Origin: Sarcocystis neurona
Lineage: Eukaryota > Apicomplexa > Conoidasida > Eucoccidiorida > Sarcocystidae
Assembly: GCA_000727475.1 (NCBI GenBank)
Contig: KL647297.1
Span: 2,309,721-2,373,720, forward strand
DNA: 64,000 bases
Direction: 5' to 3'
Positions 46,595 to 57,664 of this stretch are shown here, one piece after another. Each line of letters begins with the position of its first letter. Positions within the stretch are counted from its first letter, which is position 1. Position numbers and translations under genes: made by a program. The notes under the pieces were generated by a model, which did not search any database, was not told the origin of the DNA, and was given only the letters and a program-made list of their open reading frames with translations.

Positions 46595-48701
46595 CTGATG
46601 TGGAGGATTCAGGTGTACGTACACCGAAGGTGGAGACGCAGACGCTTAATACATTCAGACGTGGGCACACTTGGAAAAAATTTTGCCCTGCAGATGCCGA
46701 GTATGTAGTAATTCATGCCCCAGCGAAGTTCTCGGGGATAACTTGCCCTGCGTTACCGTAGCTGCATTTGTACCGTCCGCCACACGTACCAAGGAGAGCT
46801 CCTCTGCGGCATCACGTGGCTGCCCAGGAGGTGTATACGTGCACTCCCCCAACGCACGTCGCTGATGTCATAATTCTCGCACAGCTGTCCGCGGCATGGC
46901 CGGAAGCTGCTTCTGCGCCTCGGTATCTTCGGCAGTGCATGCACGAGTATCCACACATAGAAAGTGACACAAAAAGTAGATTTCTGCGGGGCGTCTTAAC
47001 AGGTCCCAACTACTTGTGTGCTGCTGTCCTGGGGGAAGAATGCGTACACGTAGGCAAGACTGCTGCCCCGCCACTGCAGCAGTGTGTCATTCCGCTGCAG
47101 GTGAACACTCGTCTTCTGCCAGAGGAAGTCGGCAAACTCGGAGGTGAACCCCCGGCCACCACACACCTCCACACACGTGCCCCTGATGCTTCACTCGACC
47201 GTCTGCAGCTGCAGCCCGTGCGCCTCTCCTTCTGCTGATTCCTGCCCTTACTCTGATGCTGCTGCTTCACCTGCACTGCTGCCCGTGCACCTCGCTGTCC
47301 CTGCAGCGTCTCTGCTGCCCCTCCCGCTACACGCCCGTCTCCCAACTGCGTTTGCTGCTCACGTGCGTCCTCTGCGCTCTGCTGCTGTTCCTGCTCTTTT
47401 CCCGCGGAGAGGTTTCCACGTCATCCCTGGTAACACGCTTCTTCTTTCTCCTTTTCAAACTCGCAGCAGCACATGTGCACAGCAGCCACCACCTGTGTCA
47501 ATTGCTCGGCCAGTTGTGCTGACGCAGAACGCTGCCCAGGAGTAGCCTGCTGGACCCTATAGGCTCCTGTGTGTGCCGCTCAGGTTGGTGCTTCTGCCGC
47601 CGCTGCTGTTGCTTCTGTGTCAGCTTCTTCTTCTTCTGTGGCGGCTGTTCTGTCTTCTGGTGTGCTGCTGCTGTTGTTGTTTCCGTAGCTGCAGCACTTC
47701 CTGCTGCTGCTGCTTCTTGCGTGGCGGCTGCTGCTGCTACGACAATCCTGCAGTTCATGTGCCGCTCCACTGCTGCTGTATGTAGGCGTGGACCCAGCGC
47801 CCGTCCCACGTTTCTGATATGTCTGCTGACTCCCGCAGGGAGTCCCAGCTGGTGTGCCGCGCGTTGCCGCAGTGGCTGCTTCTCGCAAAGTGCGCGCTGC
47901 TGCTGAGGCTGCAGAGAGTGTTGCTGCGAGTGCTGCTGCGACTCCCCCTGGTGCAGCTGCGTCACCTGCAGCCATCTGTTTAGATACGCCGCTGCTACTG
48001 CTGCTGCTCCTCCAGCTGCGCCTACTGCGTACCCTGTACTGCTGCGGCACACATCTCGCTGCATGCACTTCTGCTGCTGTCCAAGTCGCTGCAGGCGCTG
48101 CTGCTCCTCCCAGGCTGCTGCAGTTCCTCCTACCTAAGGGGGCTCGCTGCTGGTGGAGGCGGGATCGGCCGCTGCTTCCGTCACTCCCACGACTTGCCGC
48201 ATGCGGGCTGCAGCAGAGCTAGCACCATACACGTCGGGTATTCGGGCACTAGCTACAGTGGCAGCGGCAGCATGGCGGGAAGCGTCTCCAGTGGTTCCTG
48301 CTGCTGTTCGTTCTTCGTCTTTTCTTCTTCTCACCAACGCCGCACGCCGCTTCTGCTGCAGTAGACGTTCATGCTGCCCAGGCTGCCTCTGCTGCTGTGT
48401 GCTCGTGCAGGCTGTCAGGACAACTCCACATGGTCTCGTGCAACAGCAACCGTCTGCTACAGGGGCTTGGCTGCTAATGCGGCACTGGGGTCCTGCGTGT
48501 TGGGTTGCTAGTCCTGCAGCAGCAAATGTGGAAGACTCCCCTTTCAGAGAACTCTATGTAATCTTCCGGACTTGCAAAGCTGCAGAAAAAAGAAGTACTA
48601 TACTACTCTGAGAATATCAGCTGACCCACGCCTCACGACATAAAAGCATTGGTGAGTCAAGAAGGCCTTCACGGTTTCGTGCGCAGACTCGGGCAAGCTT
48701 C
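46246..48701 (-). CDS. Unknown multi-exon - strand gene (3' part)
   Basis: Supported exons are 48701-48607, 48133-47966 (perhaps open to 47498), 47182-47014, 46983-46790, 46747-46625 and 46594-46246. The last four join with matching phases (0, 2 and 2) across introns of only 30, 42 and 30 nt. Protein pieces include SLPESAHETVKAFLTHQCFY, WEEQQRLQRLGQQQKCMQRD, SEFADFLWQKTSVHLQRNDT, QLCENYDISDVRWGSARIHL and LRWGMNYYILGICRAKFFPS. These look like a cysteine-containing folded protein with an Ala/Gly segment, but I recognise no family. The stop at 46246 lies in a frame that also crosses two palindromes, so the true 3' end is uncertain. Exons upstream to about 50.9 kb probably belong to the same gene. 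Confidence 0.5.
46595..46624 (-). other. Predicted 30-nt intron starting in a palindrome
   Basis: GTGTACGTACACC forms the 5' end and CACATCAG the 3' end. In frame it contains TGA (ACC-TGA); its removal joins two open segments in phase 2 (LRLHL-R-GVQTE). Confidence 0.4.
46625..46747 (-). CDS. Internal exon, unknown - strand gene
   Basis: Acceptor AACGCAG at 46748, 41 codons in all, phase 2 at both ends. It encodes RELRWGMNYYILGIC and ECIKRLRLHL, and ends at the G of the palindrome. Confidence 0.45.
46790..46983 (-). CDS. Internal exon, unknown - strand gene
   Basis: Acceptor CCCCGCAG at 46984, donor GTACGT at 46789; 64 codons plus two bases. The sequence KSTFCVTFYVWILVHALPKI followed by a basic stretch and CENYDISDVRWG has normal protein character. 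Confidence 0.5.
47014..47182 (-). CDS. Internal exon, unknown - strand gene
   Basis: Acceptor GCATCAG at 47183 (phase 2), donor GTAGTT at 47013 (phase 0). It encodes GRGFTSEFADFLWQKTSVHL and LLQWRGSSLAYVYAFFPQDS. Open, non-repetitive and flanked by CAG-repeat DNA, so a good exon candidate. Confidence 0.6.
47966..48133 (-). CDS. Internal exon, unknown - strand gene
   Basis: 56 codons, phase 0, acceptor CCCCCTTAG at 48134, donor GTGACG at 47965. It encodes WEEQQRLQRLGQQQKCMQRD, then YAVGAAGGAAAVAAAYLNRW, possibly a small-residue membrane helix (inference). If not spliced at 47965 the frame stays open, Gln/Ala/Lys-rich, to TGA at 47498. Confidence 0.5.
48607..48701 (-). CDS. Internal exon, unknown - strand gene
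   Basis: Acceptor TATGCGCAG at 48702 (phase 1), donor GTAGTA at 48606; 31 codons reading SLPESAHETVKAFLTHQCFY then VVRRGSADILR. Non-repetitive and credible as part of a folded domain. Confidence 0.6.
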
Positions 48702-49393
48702 CTGCGCATAGGTCACACGCACACAAAGAGACAGACTGTCTAATAGGGAAAAAGTTACGTGTGCAGCCTCCCTCGGGGGATCTGCTGCTGCCCCTGCCTC
48801 TCTGGTTAGGACACAAACTGCCGCTGCTGGTGCGCCGTCGTCAGAGAAGTGTAGATGACACGCCTCCTAGACAGAAGACGACGACAAACGCTGCTGCTTG
48901 CTGGTGCTGCTGCTGTGCCCCTCTACGGTGGCACTGCTGCTGCTGCTGGTATTGCAGCGCTGTCTGCCGTCGTACTCGCGCGGCTGCTGCTGTTCGTGTG
49001 CTGCTGTTGTGGCGCTGGTGTCGTTCTGCTTCAGCCGCAGCTGCTCTTTTTCCAGTGCTGCTACCATTGGGCTGCAGAACCTGTGGGGAGAAGCCGGCGC
49101 ACGGCCGTCGTCGAAGAGCCCGCCTGCCTCTTTTTTCTTCTTGCTCTGTGCTCCTTGCCGGTCCTGCCTGCCCAGTTGTGGAGCGGCTCGAGCTGCTCTC
49201 GCCGTTCTGCTACGCTGTTCAACGTGTACCGGATGCAAAGATTCGTAGCTGCAGCAGCACCGCTACGCGTACAGCGTCCGCTGTGCGGTGCCTGTTGTCT
49301 GGTAGAGTCACTACACGGATAACGAGAACGTCGTGGTCGGAGTGTTCTTCTGCATTGCCGTCCGTTCGCTAGCAGTAGCATTCGTTGCCGCAC

Positions 49394-49468
49394 CGGGTTC
49401 CCGTGTGGCAACTGATGCTGTGCTGCTGCTAAACAGAACTTGGCGGCGCTCTCCCCCGGGTCCTCCCG
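49394..49468 (-). CDS. Candidate exon, unknown - strand gene
   Basis: A strong acceptor (CGTCTCTCTTGCAG at 49469) and donor GTGCGG at 49393 enclose 25 codons (REDPGESAAKFCLAAAQHQL then PHGNP), phase 0 at both ends. A further candidate, TNLCIRYTLNSVAERREQLE, follows near 49256-49160. Confidence 0.45.
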
Positions 49469-49499
49469 CTGCAAGAGAGACGCACAGAGAGTAGTACTA

Positions 49500-51640
49500 G
49501 CAGTTTCCGCTGGGAGAAGCACACGCAGCAGCAGCAGCGAGCGCCCGCCACAGGATGAACTCGGCTGCGGCTCCTCCTAGATAGCTGTATATGAGTCGTC
49601 TCCTCGCCAACAGCGGCAGGACGTCTCTTCCCGTCCGATCCTGGCAGCACCAGAGCGGCGTCGCCAAGAGGCAGCCAGGGAAGCTAGCAAAGCGGCGGCA
49701 GTGCTCCTCCGGATGCACCGTCACCGGCGCCACACTCCCCTCCTGCTTTCCACGTTCTCCCCGCAGCGGTGAGCGCAGAAACGCCAACTGAGTCACAGAG
49801 AGGCCGCCGAATGGGGAATACGGAGACAGGGCGAACGAAACTCGTCCCGGCGCGGCCCCCGGGCGAAACAAACAAAAGCGGCAGGCAGCGCGCACACAGA
49901 CACACATGCACATACACACGTGTGTGTGAGAACTGTTGCTGGTCTTCTTGTGGGTGGTGGCAACCGCTGAATACGGTGGACCCTCTCTGGCTGGGCTGAT
50001 TGCTGCTACTTGCAGCTCTTGTTTCCGCCTTTTGCTGTTCCAAGTATCGAACTGCTCCCTTGATGGAAGAGAACCGCTGTTTTAGACCGGCATTAGCAAG
50101 CCGTTACCGCAGCAGAAGCAACGCCGGCGACAGCAAGAGCAGCAGCAGTACAGGAGCGCCTCGGCGTTTTACCGAGCTACACGCCCAAAAGGCGCGAGGC
50201 AGGGCCGACGACGGTAGCGTGGCAGTAGCTATCTGTACAGAAAAAAGTGATCCCCTGCAGTCACCGCGCAACACGAAACACGAAAAAAGGGGCCGCTATA
50301 TACTTTTTGCGTCCGGTCCCCTCCTCCGTGCCTCTACGCCACAGTCCGAGCCCTGCAGCCGCGTATTCATGTAATAAAATGCTGCCGCCGCCATATCCCG
50401 AGCATTAGCGGTAATAGAGATATGTGATAGCAACAAACAGAACACTTCGTCGCGCGCGCGCGGGGCGGCTGGAGCTGCGGTTGCTTAGCCGGTGCTGCAC
50501 CTGCGTACGGCGCTGCCGCTGCTGGATGCCTCTCGGCGCTTCTTGTATGCTGGTGGTCTGGGCTGCTTCTCTCTGTAGTATCGTGATCATCGCCACCAGC
50601 TGGCAAGCCATGGAGTACATTCATGTGCATATACGTCCTACAGGTCATACAGTGTAATGCACGTGTATATATAGATATATATATCTCCACCTTGTTAGGT
50701 GTGGTAGCAGGTCTCAGCAAGCTGCTGATACCTACCCACCAGCGTGTCGCCCAGGGTGATAGCAGCAGCAGTGGCTGCGGTACCGGCAGCAAGCGCTGCA
50801 GCTGAGCCGGAGTCGGCGACAACCCACAGCTGCTGCAATAGCATTGGGTTGTGGTCACAGCAGAGTAGCAGGAGGACGGTACGGAGCAGCAGCAGGGTGC
50901 TTCTCTTCTTGCAACAACCTCCTCCTCCCGCTGTGAAGCAGTAGCCAAAGTCAGCTACGGCGCCTCAGAAGCCTGGAAGTGCGCCGCCGCCCGAGAGATG
51001 GAGACGCGCGCAGTCTTGAATGTAATTGGCAACAGCCAATCTTGGGTCCAGTGACACAAGAGGACTCGGTGTGTGTTCCAAGCCTACACAGAGGCGAAAA
51101 ACGGGACGTTTTCTAGCGTAGCGGACACTCTTTGTGCACGTGCTGGTAAAGATCCGGAGGCTGCTTCGTTGTTGCTGACGCCTTCGTAGTACTGCGTGCA
51201 CGCGGCGTTACAGCTGCTGCCGCTGGCCAAAACCGGTGTGGTTGGTTGGTTGCCTACTTTAAGCTGCGCCTCCTGGTTCTGCTGCGGTGCAGTCTCGCTG
51301 CTCGCACACGGCTGTCCACCGTACGGTTGCTGACAGTATGGATGTTAGCCGCATGAGGGTCAGTTGGGCGCCGCTTTCCTCGTTGTTAATAGTGTGTAGG
51401 GTGTTACTGCTACAGCTGCCTTATTAGCGGTGGAGCCACTGCTGCCGGTGCTGCTGGTGCGCCCGTGCTGGTGCTGCTCCTGTTTGACTTGACAGCTGGG
51501 GCTGTTGCAGCTTCTTCTGTGGCGGGAAGCTAGGTGGCCATTGCCGGTGCTGCTGAGGCGCTGGTGTCCGAGTCCTTCTCAGGCTCCATCTAAGGACAAA
51601 CAGATATGCAATCGTCTCTCTACGGAAACACGAGGAAGGC
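49500..51640. other. Region with weak - strand exon candidates
   Basis: Frames open on the - strand include SYLGGAAAEFILWRALAAAA (near 49,590-49,520) and AAAITLGDTLVGRYQQLAET (near 50,770-50,710). Both are next to CAG-type repeats. They plausibly extend the unknown - strand gene upstream, but I cannot place borders. The rest shows no supportable feature. Confidence 0.3.
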
Positions 51641-52325
51641 GCTGGCGTCACCGGGAGCTACAGATCTAGCATGCGATGAGGACGTAGCCTCCTTTAGTGA
51701 AGAAGCTGCCCGAATGACGGGGCGTGCTATGTATGTTTCCCGCGTGGTGATTCGGTGTGAGAGAACCGCTGTTTGATCTTTCGTATCCGCACCTTTCTCG
51801 CCTTTCACTGTGTCCGTGCTGACGTGGACCGACTCCTTCCGTTACAGCTGGTGTGTCTGGTACATTTTCCTCTCCATCAAGGACGAGAGTCGTCGCACTG
51901 CAGGTGGTTGGCCAGCCACGCCGCGGCCGCTTGTCCACCGGGCTCACTCGTCAGTTCTTCTTACGTAGCACGTGGAAATAATCACTATATGCTTTTCTCT
52001 AGGTACTACATGTGAGCTGCAGCTTTTTCTACCTAAAGGAGGACCTGATGATTTGGCAGGAAGAATGCGGTACGCACCGTGATTCTACTGCGGGTGTTGG
52101 AGCGCCGCACTCCTCAAGAGACGGATTTACACCTGTGTACACGTCCGACTGCTCACGTATGCCTATAGCCTCGATCCGTAACGCACCGCTACCTGATAAC
52201 TATACCACGCGTGTGCGGGTCTTCGCTATGTGTGATTGATAGCTTCTGCCGATTCCACGCGCGTCCAAGCGTATACGTAGGGGTGTAGCTCTTGCAGTCA
52301 CTGTGAATTACGTGGGACCCGCGCG

Positions 52326-52625
52326 ATGATTTATTTACTCTGTCAGTCTACATCAAGAAGACGTCTATGTCGTGGGTGCGTAGCAGCACCATGCGTAGCT
52401 TGTAGTTATATACGTACGCACGTACGATATATCAGAGTCAGTCTACGTCAGCACATACGTGTGCCTACACTGAGAGATAGCTGGGATCCGAACCATAATT
52501 TACTCTGTCAGTCTACCTTTGGAGGACGTATTTGTCTTGGGTGCCTGGCAGCAACGTGCGTAGCGTATGGTTGCATAGATACGTACACACGATGTATCAG
52601 TCTACGTCAGCTGATACGTGTGTGG
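52326..52625. repeat. Imperfect tandem duplication, about 165 bp
   Basis: Two copies begin TTTACTCTGTCAGTCTAC (about 52334 and 52498) and share a GAGGACGT/AAGACGT core, GCAGCAxC(A/G)TGCGTAGC, TATATCAG-like and GTCTACGTCAGC blocks in order. The copies are roughly 80 percent alike by eye. Confidence 0.75.
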
Positions 52626-52971
52626 TGGCGTATATGTGTATATATATATATATATATCGCGTACAATTCGTCTGAATATCACTAATCTGCGCCCCAGAAA
52701 ATATGAGTCTACCGGAAGTCTCTTCCAATGTAGACGTGCACCAAATGCACAGGCAGATACCTCCTCCTCGCATGTGTGGGTTTCTGCGTTGTAAAGTGGT
52801 CCATCTCGCGTGTAGTAAGCACCGCCTAGCAATGCCTGATAGGCCTCCCATTTCCTGGAGCAGTGCCTGTTATATCGTTTGTGGTTGCCAGTCACTTTCA
52901 CTGCTCAGATGCTCCGCGTGAGCTGCACGTTTGTGATGTAAATCGAGCAGCTCTTCTCCAGCCGTACCCGC

Positions 52972-53313
52972 ATGGGTACCTTTAATCGCCAGACCGTCTG
53001 TCCGGACAAGCTCGCAGGAAAATATTTTATTTTGCTGGATATTTTCTACCTCACCGTCGTCTTCCAGCGTATTCCCCTAGCGTGTGATAGCACTGCAGTG
53101 GATCCTAGACTCGTGCTCTTGTGTTCGAAATGGGTTTGTGTCTTATTGCTAATGCAACCAGGAATTTGCATTAAAGGAGGTGATCTACCTTGCTTGAACA
53201 GTTTTCTGTTACAGACAGTTGAACTTGCCAAATACTTATCTGCGAGTCCCTCTTTCTATGACAAGCGCACTTTTCATCTCGTCGAGCCCAGTCGCTGGCA
53301 GTTATGTGGATGA
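52972..53313 (+). CDS. Possible + strand exon(s), unknown
   Basis: A 113-codon frame starts ATGGGTACC and follows a CTTCTCCAG acceptor. It includes DKLAGKYFILLDIFYLTVVF and SASPSFYDKRTFHLVEPSRW. The composition is protein-like and non-repetitive. The - strand is also partly open here, and no homologue is recognised. Confidence 0.35.
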   Translation: MGTFNRQTVCPDKLAGKYFILLDIFYLTVVFQRIPLACDSTAVDPRLVLLCSKWVCVLLLMQPGICIKGGDLPCLNSFLLQTVELAKYLSASPSFYDKRTFHLVEPSRWQLCG

Positions 53314-55087
53314 GAACTGCAGTTCTGAATACCCACATGTCGACCTTTCTCTTCGAAATATAGTGGCACCACAAGTCTCAAAACATATCTACTGTGTGCG
53401 TCTCTCTCTTGATAAAAAATCTTCAACAGGGTGCGTACCTCACCTCTACGCCACTCGTTGTGCACCCCATTGATGGGGCAAGCAGACTGGACAAAATCTG
53501 CTTTGTTTTGCAGGAAGGGCTCCTCCATCTCTAGCAGTATCTGTCAATGATATTTTTCAGTACACTCTGCTTGACTGGAGCATTTGGCTATATCGCGTAG
53601 TGGATTTTTCATTTCCTCGTCGGTTCCGACGCCTTTCGTAATGCCACACTCCTGTAGCACTGGGCGTGTGCCGCTGTTGGATCGCACATTTCTGATCTCG
53701 CACATAGTACTGTTTAAGTTTATATTGTATGAACGCACTTCCTTAGCTGAAATTTTCCTTTAGCTGAGAGGTTCCTTGTCCCCCAGTAGCCCTCTCCCGG
53801 TTCTCTATTTGTTATCCAGCAGCTGGGCACTTCACTTCTTGTAGTGTGTCAGGAACTCTAGGTGCTTTCCAAGTAGCAGATATGTCCTTTCTCCTGCAGT
53901 CGTTCGTCTCATTTTATCAAACAGATCTTTCAACTTATTATTACACGTCGTTTTAAAATCCTCGTGTGTCCTCACCGTATTGTGTAGGGCACCTTCGTGC
54001 TTTTCTCTCGTCACTTTGGCATCACCTGGGTCGTACTCTGAATTGTACTGTGCGGAATATCCATTGCTCCATTCTTCTGTTTCGTCACCTCGGAGACGAA
54101 ACATACAAAATTAGGTATGATCCGGTGTAGTTGGGCCAGAAACGCCCCACTGAAAAACAAAGAAGCTTTCTCCTGTTACGTGTGCGTGCGCGACAGCGAA
54201 TTGTACCTGTGGTATCCTTCAAAACAGCTGAACTCTTGTGTGTGAGCTGCCCAGGCTCCGATGATAGCTCGCATACGTATGTTTCCGTATAACCATACAC
54301 TTTAAATAATATATATACATATGTGTGTGCGTATGCATACGTACATACGTGTGCACACTTACGTGTATAAAACTGCGTCCGTGAAAGCATTCCAGCGGCA
54401 CAAACCCTGCCAAAGTTGCTGGCAACTACACAGCTACTCGTTGACAGTCACCTGGCTTCCTCTGCAGCGCAGCTGTAGTCACACATATATTGTCTAATTC
54501 CTGCGCCATGGTACTGCCCTGCTGTCTGATTATCGGGGCTGCTGCTCTTGTTTTTAGCGGAGCAGCAGCTGCTGCAGCAGCAGCCCTCGGATTTGAATAC
54601 CAGCGCCAGTCTGCTGATGCTTTACCGCCAACATCATCAGCAACCTCGCGAGCAACAGAGGCCGGACCGCGAGCTGGGGAAACACGACGTAGGACCGCAG
54701 GAGCAGACGCCCAGGCCGTCGTGAGCAGCAGTAGATAGCGACCGGGCAACAGATGTGCATAACTCTTTTCTCCGCACAGGCTCGTGGAATTTTACAGCGA
54801 CTGATTTGTAGACCTCCGAATTCTGCGTGGGAGCACAGTAAATTCCGGTAACTACGACAGCGATGCGCTGAAGTTAGTTCACCCTTAGTGAGAAACAATT
54901 GCAGTTGCATACCTGTAACAGTCGTAATTACGGAATACAGTTCGTACAGTGGGAGTCCGATGGCAGTTGTAGGATACCCTCACCTTTGTAGACCTTGCTG
55001 TGTACACTACCACCTGCCCTGGCTCCTTCACGGTAAAAACACACGTGTAGTGGTGCGTCTAATGCATTTTACGAAGCGAGAAAGCGG
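53314..55087. other. Low-repeat region with weak exon candidates
   Basis: The - strand is open at 53832-54104 (TREKHEGALHNTVRTHEDFK, ending LGKHLEFLTHYKK and a stop), at 53470-53535 (EMEEPFLQNKADFVQSACPI before a GTGAGG donor) and at 54426-54749 (Ala-rich). These may belong to one small - strand gene, but joins could not be verified. Confidence 0.3.
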
Positions 55088-55320
55088 CTAGCTCATGCAC
55101 TTTCCTTGCTCGCCGGATGCGTTCGCTCGTATTAAACTCCGAGAAAGAAGAACCTCACGCTCCTGGAAGTGAGCAAGAGCAGGTCTCGTCTGGAAACGCA
55201 GTTTTGTGTCACATTTCGACGAAGGAGTACGTTTCGAAGAAAGAATACGTAGTTCTTCCGCGCAAATCCGGAATTTGTATGCGATGTCTCTCTCCGGCAC
55301 GAGGAATATCGGAAAGCCCT
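55088..55320 (-). CDS. Possible terminal exon, unknown
   Basis: About 75 open codons (GFPIFLVPERDIAYKFRICA, then REVLLSRSLIRANASG) end at a TAG at 55088. Upstream at about 55,470-55,410 lies a splice-bounded SLLSTWKAQEEMDREIYGR before a GTGAGT donor. No family recognised. The + strand is also open over part of this range. Confidence 0.3.
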
Positions 55321-56009
55321 CTTGAAATTGCATGGAAAGCCCCACCTTGCCCTTCACGTTGCCCTCCACGTCGTTACTCACTCCTGCCGTATATCTCTCT
55401 ATCCATTTCCTCCTGCGCCTTCCACGTGGAAAGCAGACTTCTGCGTTCTTCCTGCCGCCTCCGGTCAGTACACACTCATCGCGAGGGCCGCAGCAGCGGC
55501 AGCAATGCAGGAGCATCAATACCAGTCGTCTTAAAAAAGGTGCTGGACAGTTTAACTCTGCTGGGGAGCGGCGACAGCAAGAAGCATAACTCGCAGCTCA
55601 TATACATATATATATATATACATATACATCTATATATGTATATAAATAGGTATATCATTCGGGAGGTACTCCGTTGTCACAGTCGTTCGTGGGCGTCCCG
55701 TGGAGCAGAACCTAAAGAGGCACCGCGCGCAGCAGCAGGGGAGATCACGGTGCGGCACGTAATACGGCATTCTTCCAGCTTGTTTCTGCGTTTCATTACA
55801 TGGCAGTCTAAGTTGCAGGATATCCGGCCTCCAGCAAAACCCTCCACGGCCGCACCGCATGTGCTGTTGTTGAGTGCTTTCTGGGACAGCAACGCAGTCT
55901 GTTTTCCTCGTTCGAGTTCTCTTCGTGGGTAGATGGGACGCGTGTGCGCGTATGTGTCCATGTTGTGCTGGCGAATGAAAATGCAACTTAACCGTTGAAT
56001 GACAGGGAG

Positions 56010-56106
56010 TTTCCCCGTCTCAGTTCCGACGTACAGCGAGCTCTGGAAAGCAGCGAGGCTGACGAATTTTTCCTACACATCGTATTGTGCATGCAGACGG
56101 TCAACG
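56010..56106 (+). CDS. Candidate + strand exon
   Basis: Open segment EFPRLSSDVQRALESSEADE followed by FFLHIVLCMQTVN, between AATGACAG and a strong GTAAGA donor at 56107. Non-repetitive and protein-like. A second open + strand segment (56356-56600) may belong to the same gene. Confidence 0.4.
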
Positions 56107-57604
56107 TAAGATTCCTGACCCCTCGAGGATGGCTGAAATTGTGCCAGAAGCGTCCGCAGCGCATGCTGCGCGCTGTCATATCCTCTTCGCGTCAACAAAT
56201 GTGCGCCTCGACTTGCAAATATAGAAGCAGGCCTTTGGAAGCAGACGTGTACGTATCGAGCCTCCACCGCCGCTGGAGCCCTGCGACCGAGAGGCGAGGC
56301 TCGTGTTGTACTTCCTGGGGAAACACTCTATAGTTTTAGTTCTTGTTCTGCAACGTTGGAGGAAGTGCACTTAGATATATACACGAAATACTGTAATTGT
56401 AAAGATAAGCAGTGCTCTTCTGGTGAGACACGTAGGCGTCAATTGATAAAGCACCTGATAGCAGGCTCCCGGCCTCGTAGAACTGGAATGATTTCGACTT
56501 GTGATGTGCCGCAGAGTAGACGCGAGCACAGAGATTACTTGTCTGCGACACCGGTTTCGACGAAACCGTTACAGAAGAGACATCATAGACAAGTACGCGC
56601 TCCGTCACGGACACAGGTGACCTTTCAGTGGCAGCAAAGTCGCTGCAGCTGAGGCCTCTACTGCTTGTGGAGTGCAGGAGTCGTCCAGGGCAGGACACGG
56701 CCCCGCCGCTGCGTGCGGAATCTCATCACTGTGAAGCGGCTGCGCTAAGACTCCCCCTCTGTGCTCAGAAGTAAATATATTTACACGTAGGCCTATTTAA
56801 TGCAAATGCGTGCACGTCTTTTGTGTGTGCATCAGCAAGATTAAAGTGTGTTTACACTCTGTAAGCGCCCGTTATGCGCATCCCTTAGTAGACGACGTGT
56901 ATGGCCCTCCTGTAAAAAAGTTAGCAGACGGATGCACTCAGTATCTGCAACGTTACTGAGGACACGATACTTTTTCAGGAGGACGCAGTCGACACATTTG
57001 ATACACATACATACGTCTGAGAAGACGTGTTTCTCTACTGATGGGGAAGCATGACACACACGTACACACAGTTTTCTACATGCGTTCTTGTTCAAAGCAG
57101 CGTGTGTACACACTTGTTCGCTCGGTAGGTGTTTCACCTCACACGAAGGATCGTACGAGTTAACTCAAAAAATTGTAATACTTGAATCTCACTAGAAAAT
57201 ACTCGTCTGACAAAGTGGGTCACTTTTTGGCAGGTGTCCGTTTATAACCCGCGGGCCGCCAGAAAAGCGAGCGGCACACCACAACCACGAGCCTCTATAT
57301 GTGTGCATGTGTGTGCGTCCGGACATACACACATAAGTAAACGTATGCATACCTTCCTGGGTACAGTACTTAACATTTCCTTTATTCATACGTCAGTCGC
57401 GGTGCGGTGCAACTTACGTACGCGCTCTCCGCAGCATTGAATATATATATGTATAGATAAATATGCATCCTCGTTGATACTCTGTCTGTCGATGATACTC
57501 TGTGTGTCTACCTGTTTACATATATTCGCATACAGTCACCAGTACACGCAGACACGAGCGAGCCAGCAGATTCTAGATAAACGAGAAGAAGTGAGACGAA
57601 AGCT

Positions 57605-57664
57605 TCAAATTGTAGGGAGGGTCAGAATTTCGGCTCCGTCCTCCGTCACCAGCAGAGTGTGCTC
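57605..57664 (-). CDS. MetAP last exon
   Basis: Acceptor CGGGCTGCAG at 57665. 19 codons and TGA: EHTLLVTEDGAEILTLPTI. The leading Glu is the last metal ligand of the M24 fold. Confidence 0.93.
   Translation of the reverse strand, partial: EHTLLVTEDGAEILTLPTI

Larger units (their letters stand above)
45304..46625. repeat. Four GTGTACGTACAC palindromes
   Basis: Perfect copies at 45304-45317 and 46612-46625; copies with one mismatch at 46409-46422 and 46460-46473. The 46612 copy coincides with a predicted 5' splice site of the - strand gene, and the 46409 and 46460 copies fall inside its last open frame. Confidence 0.85.

Noticed and set aside
55117..55932. 271-codon + strand open frame
   Set aside because: It runs through a TA microsatellite (Tyr/Ile repeats), so it cannot be one coding unit. 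Parts may still be exonic.
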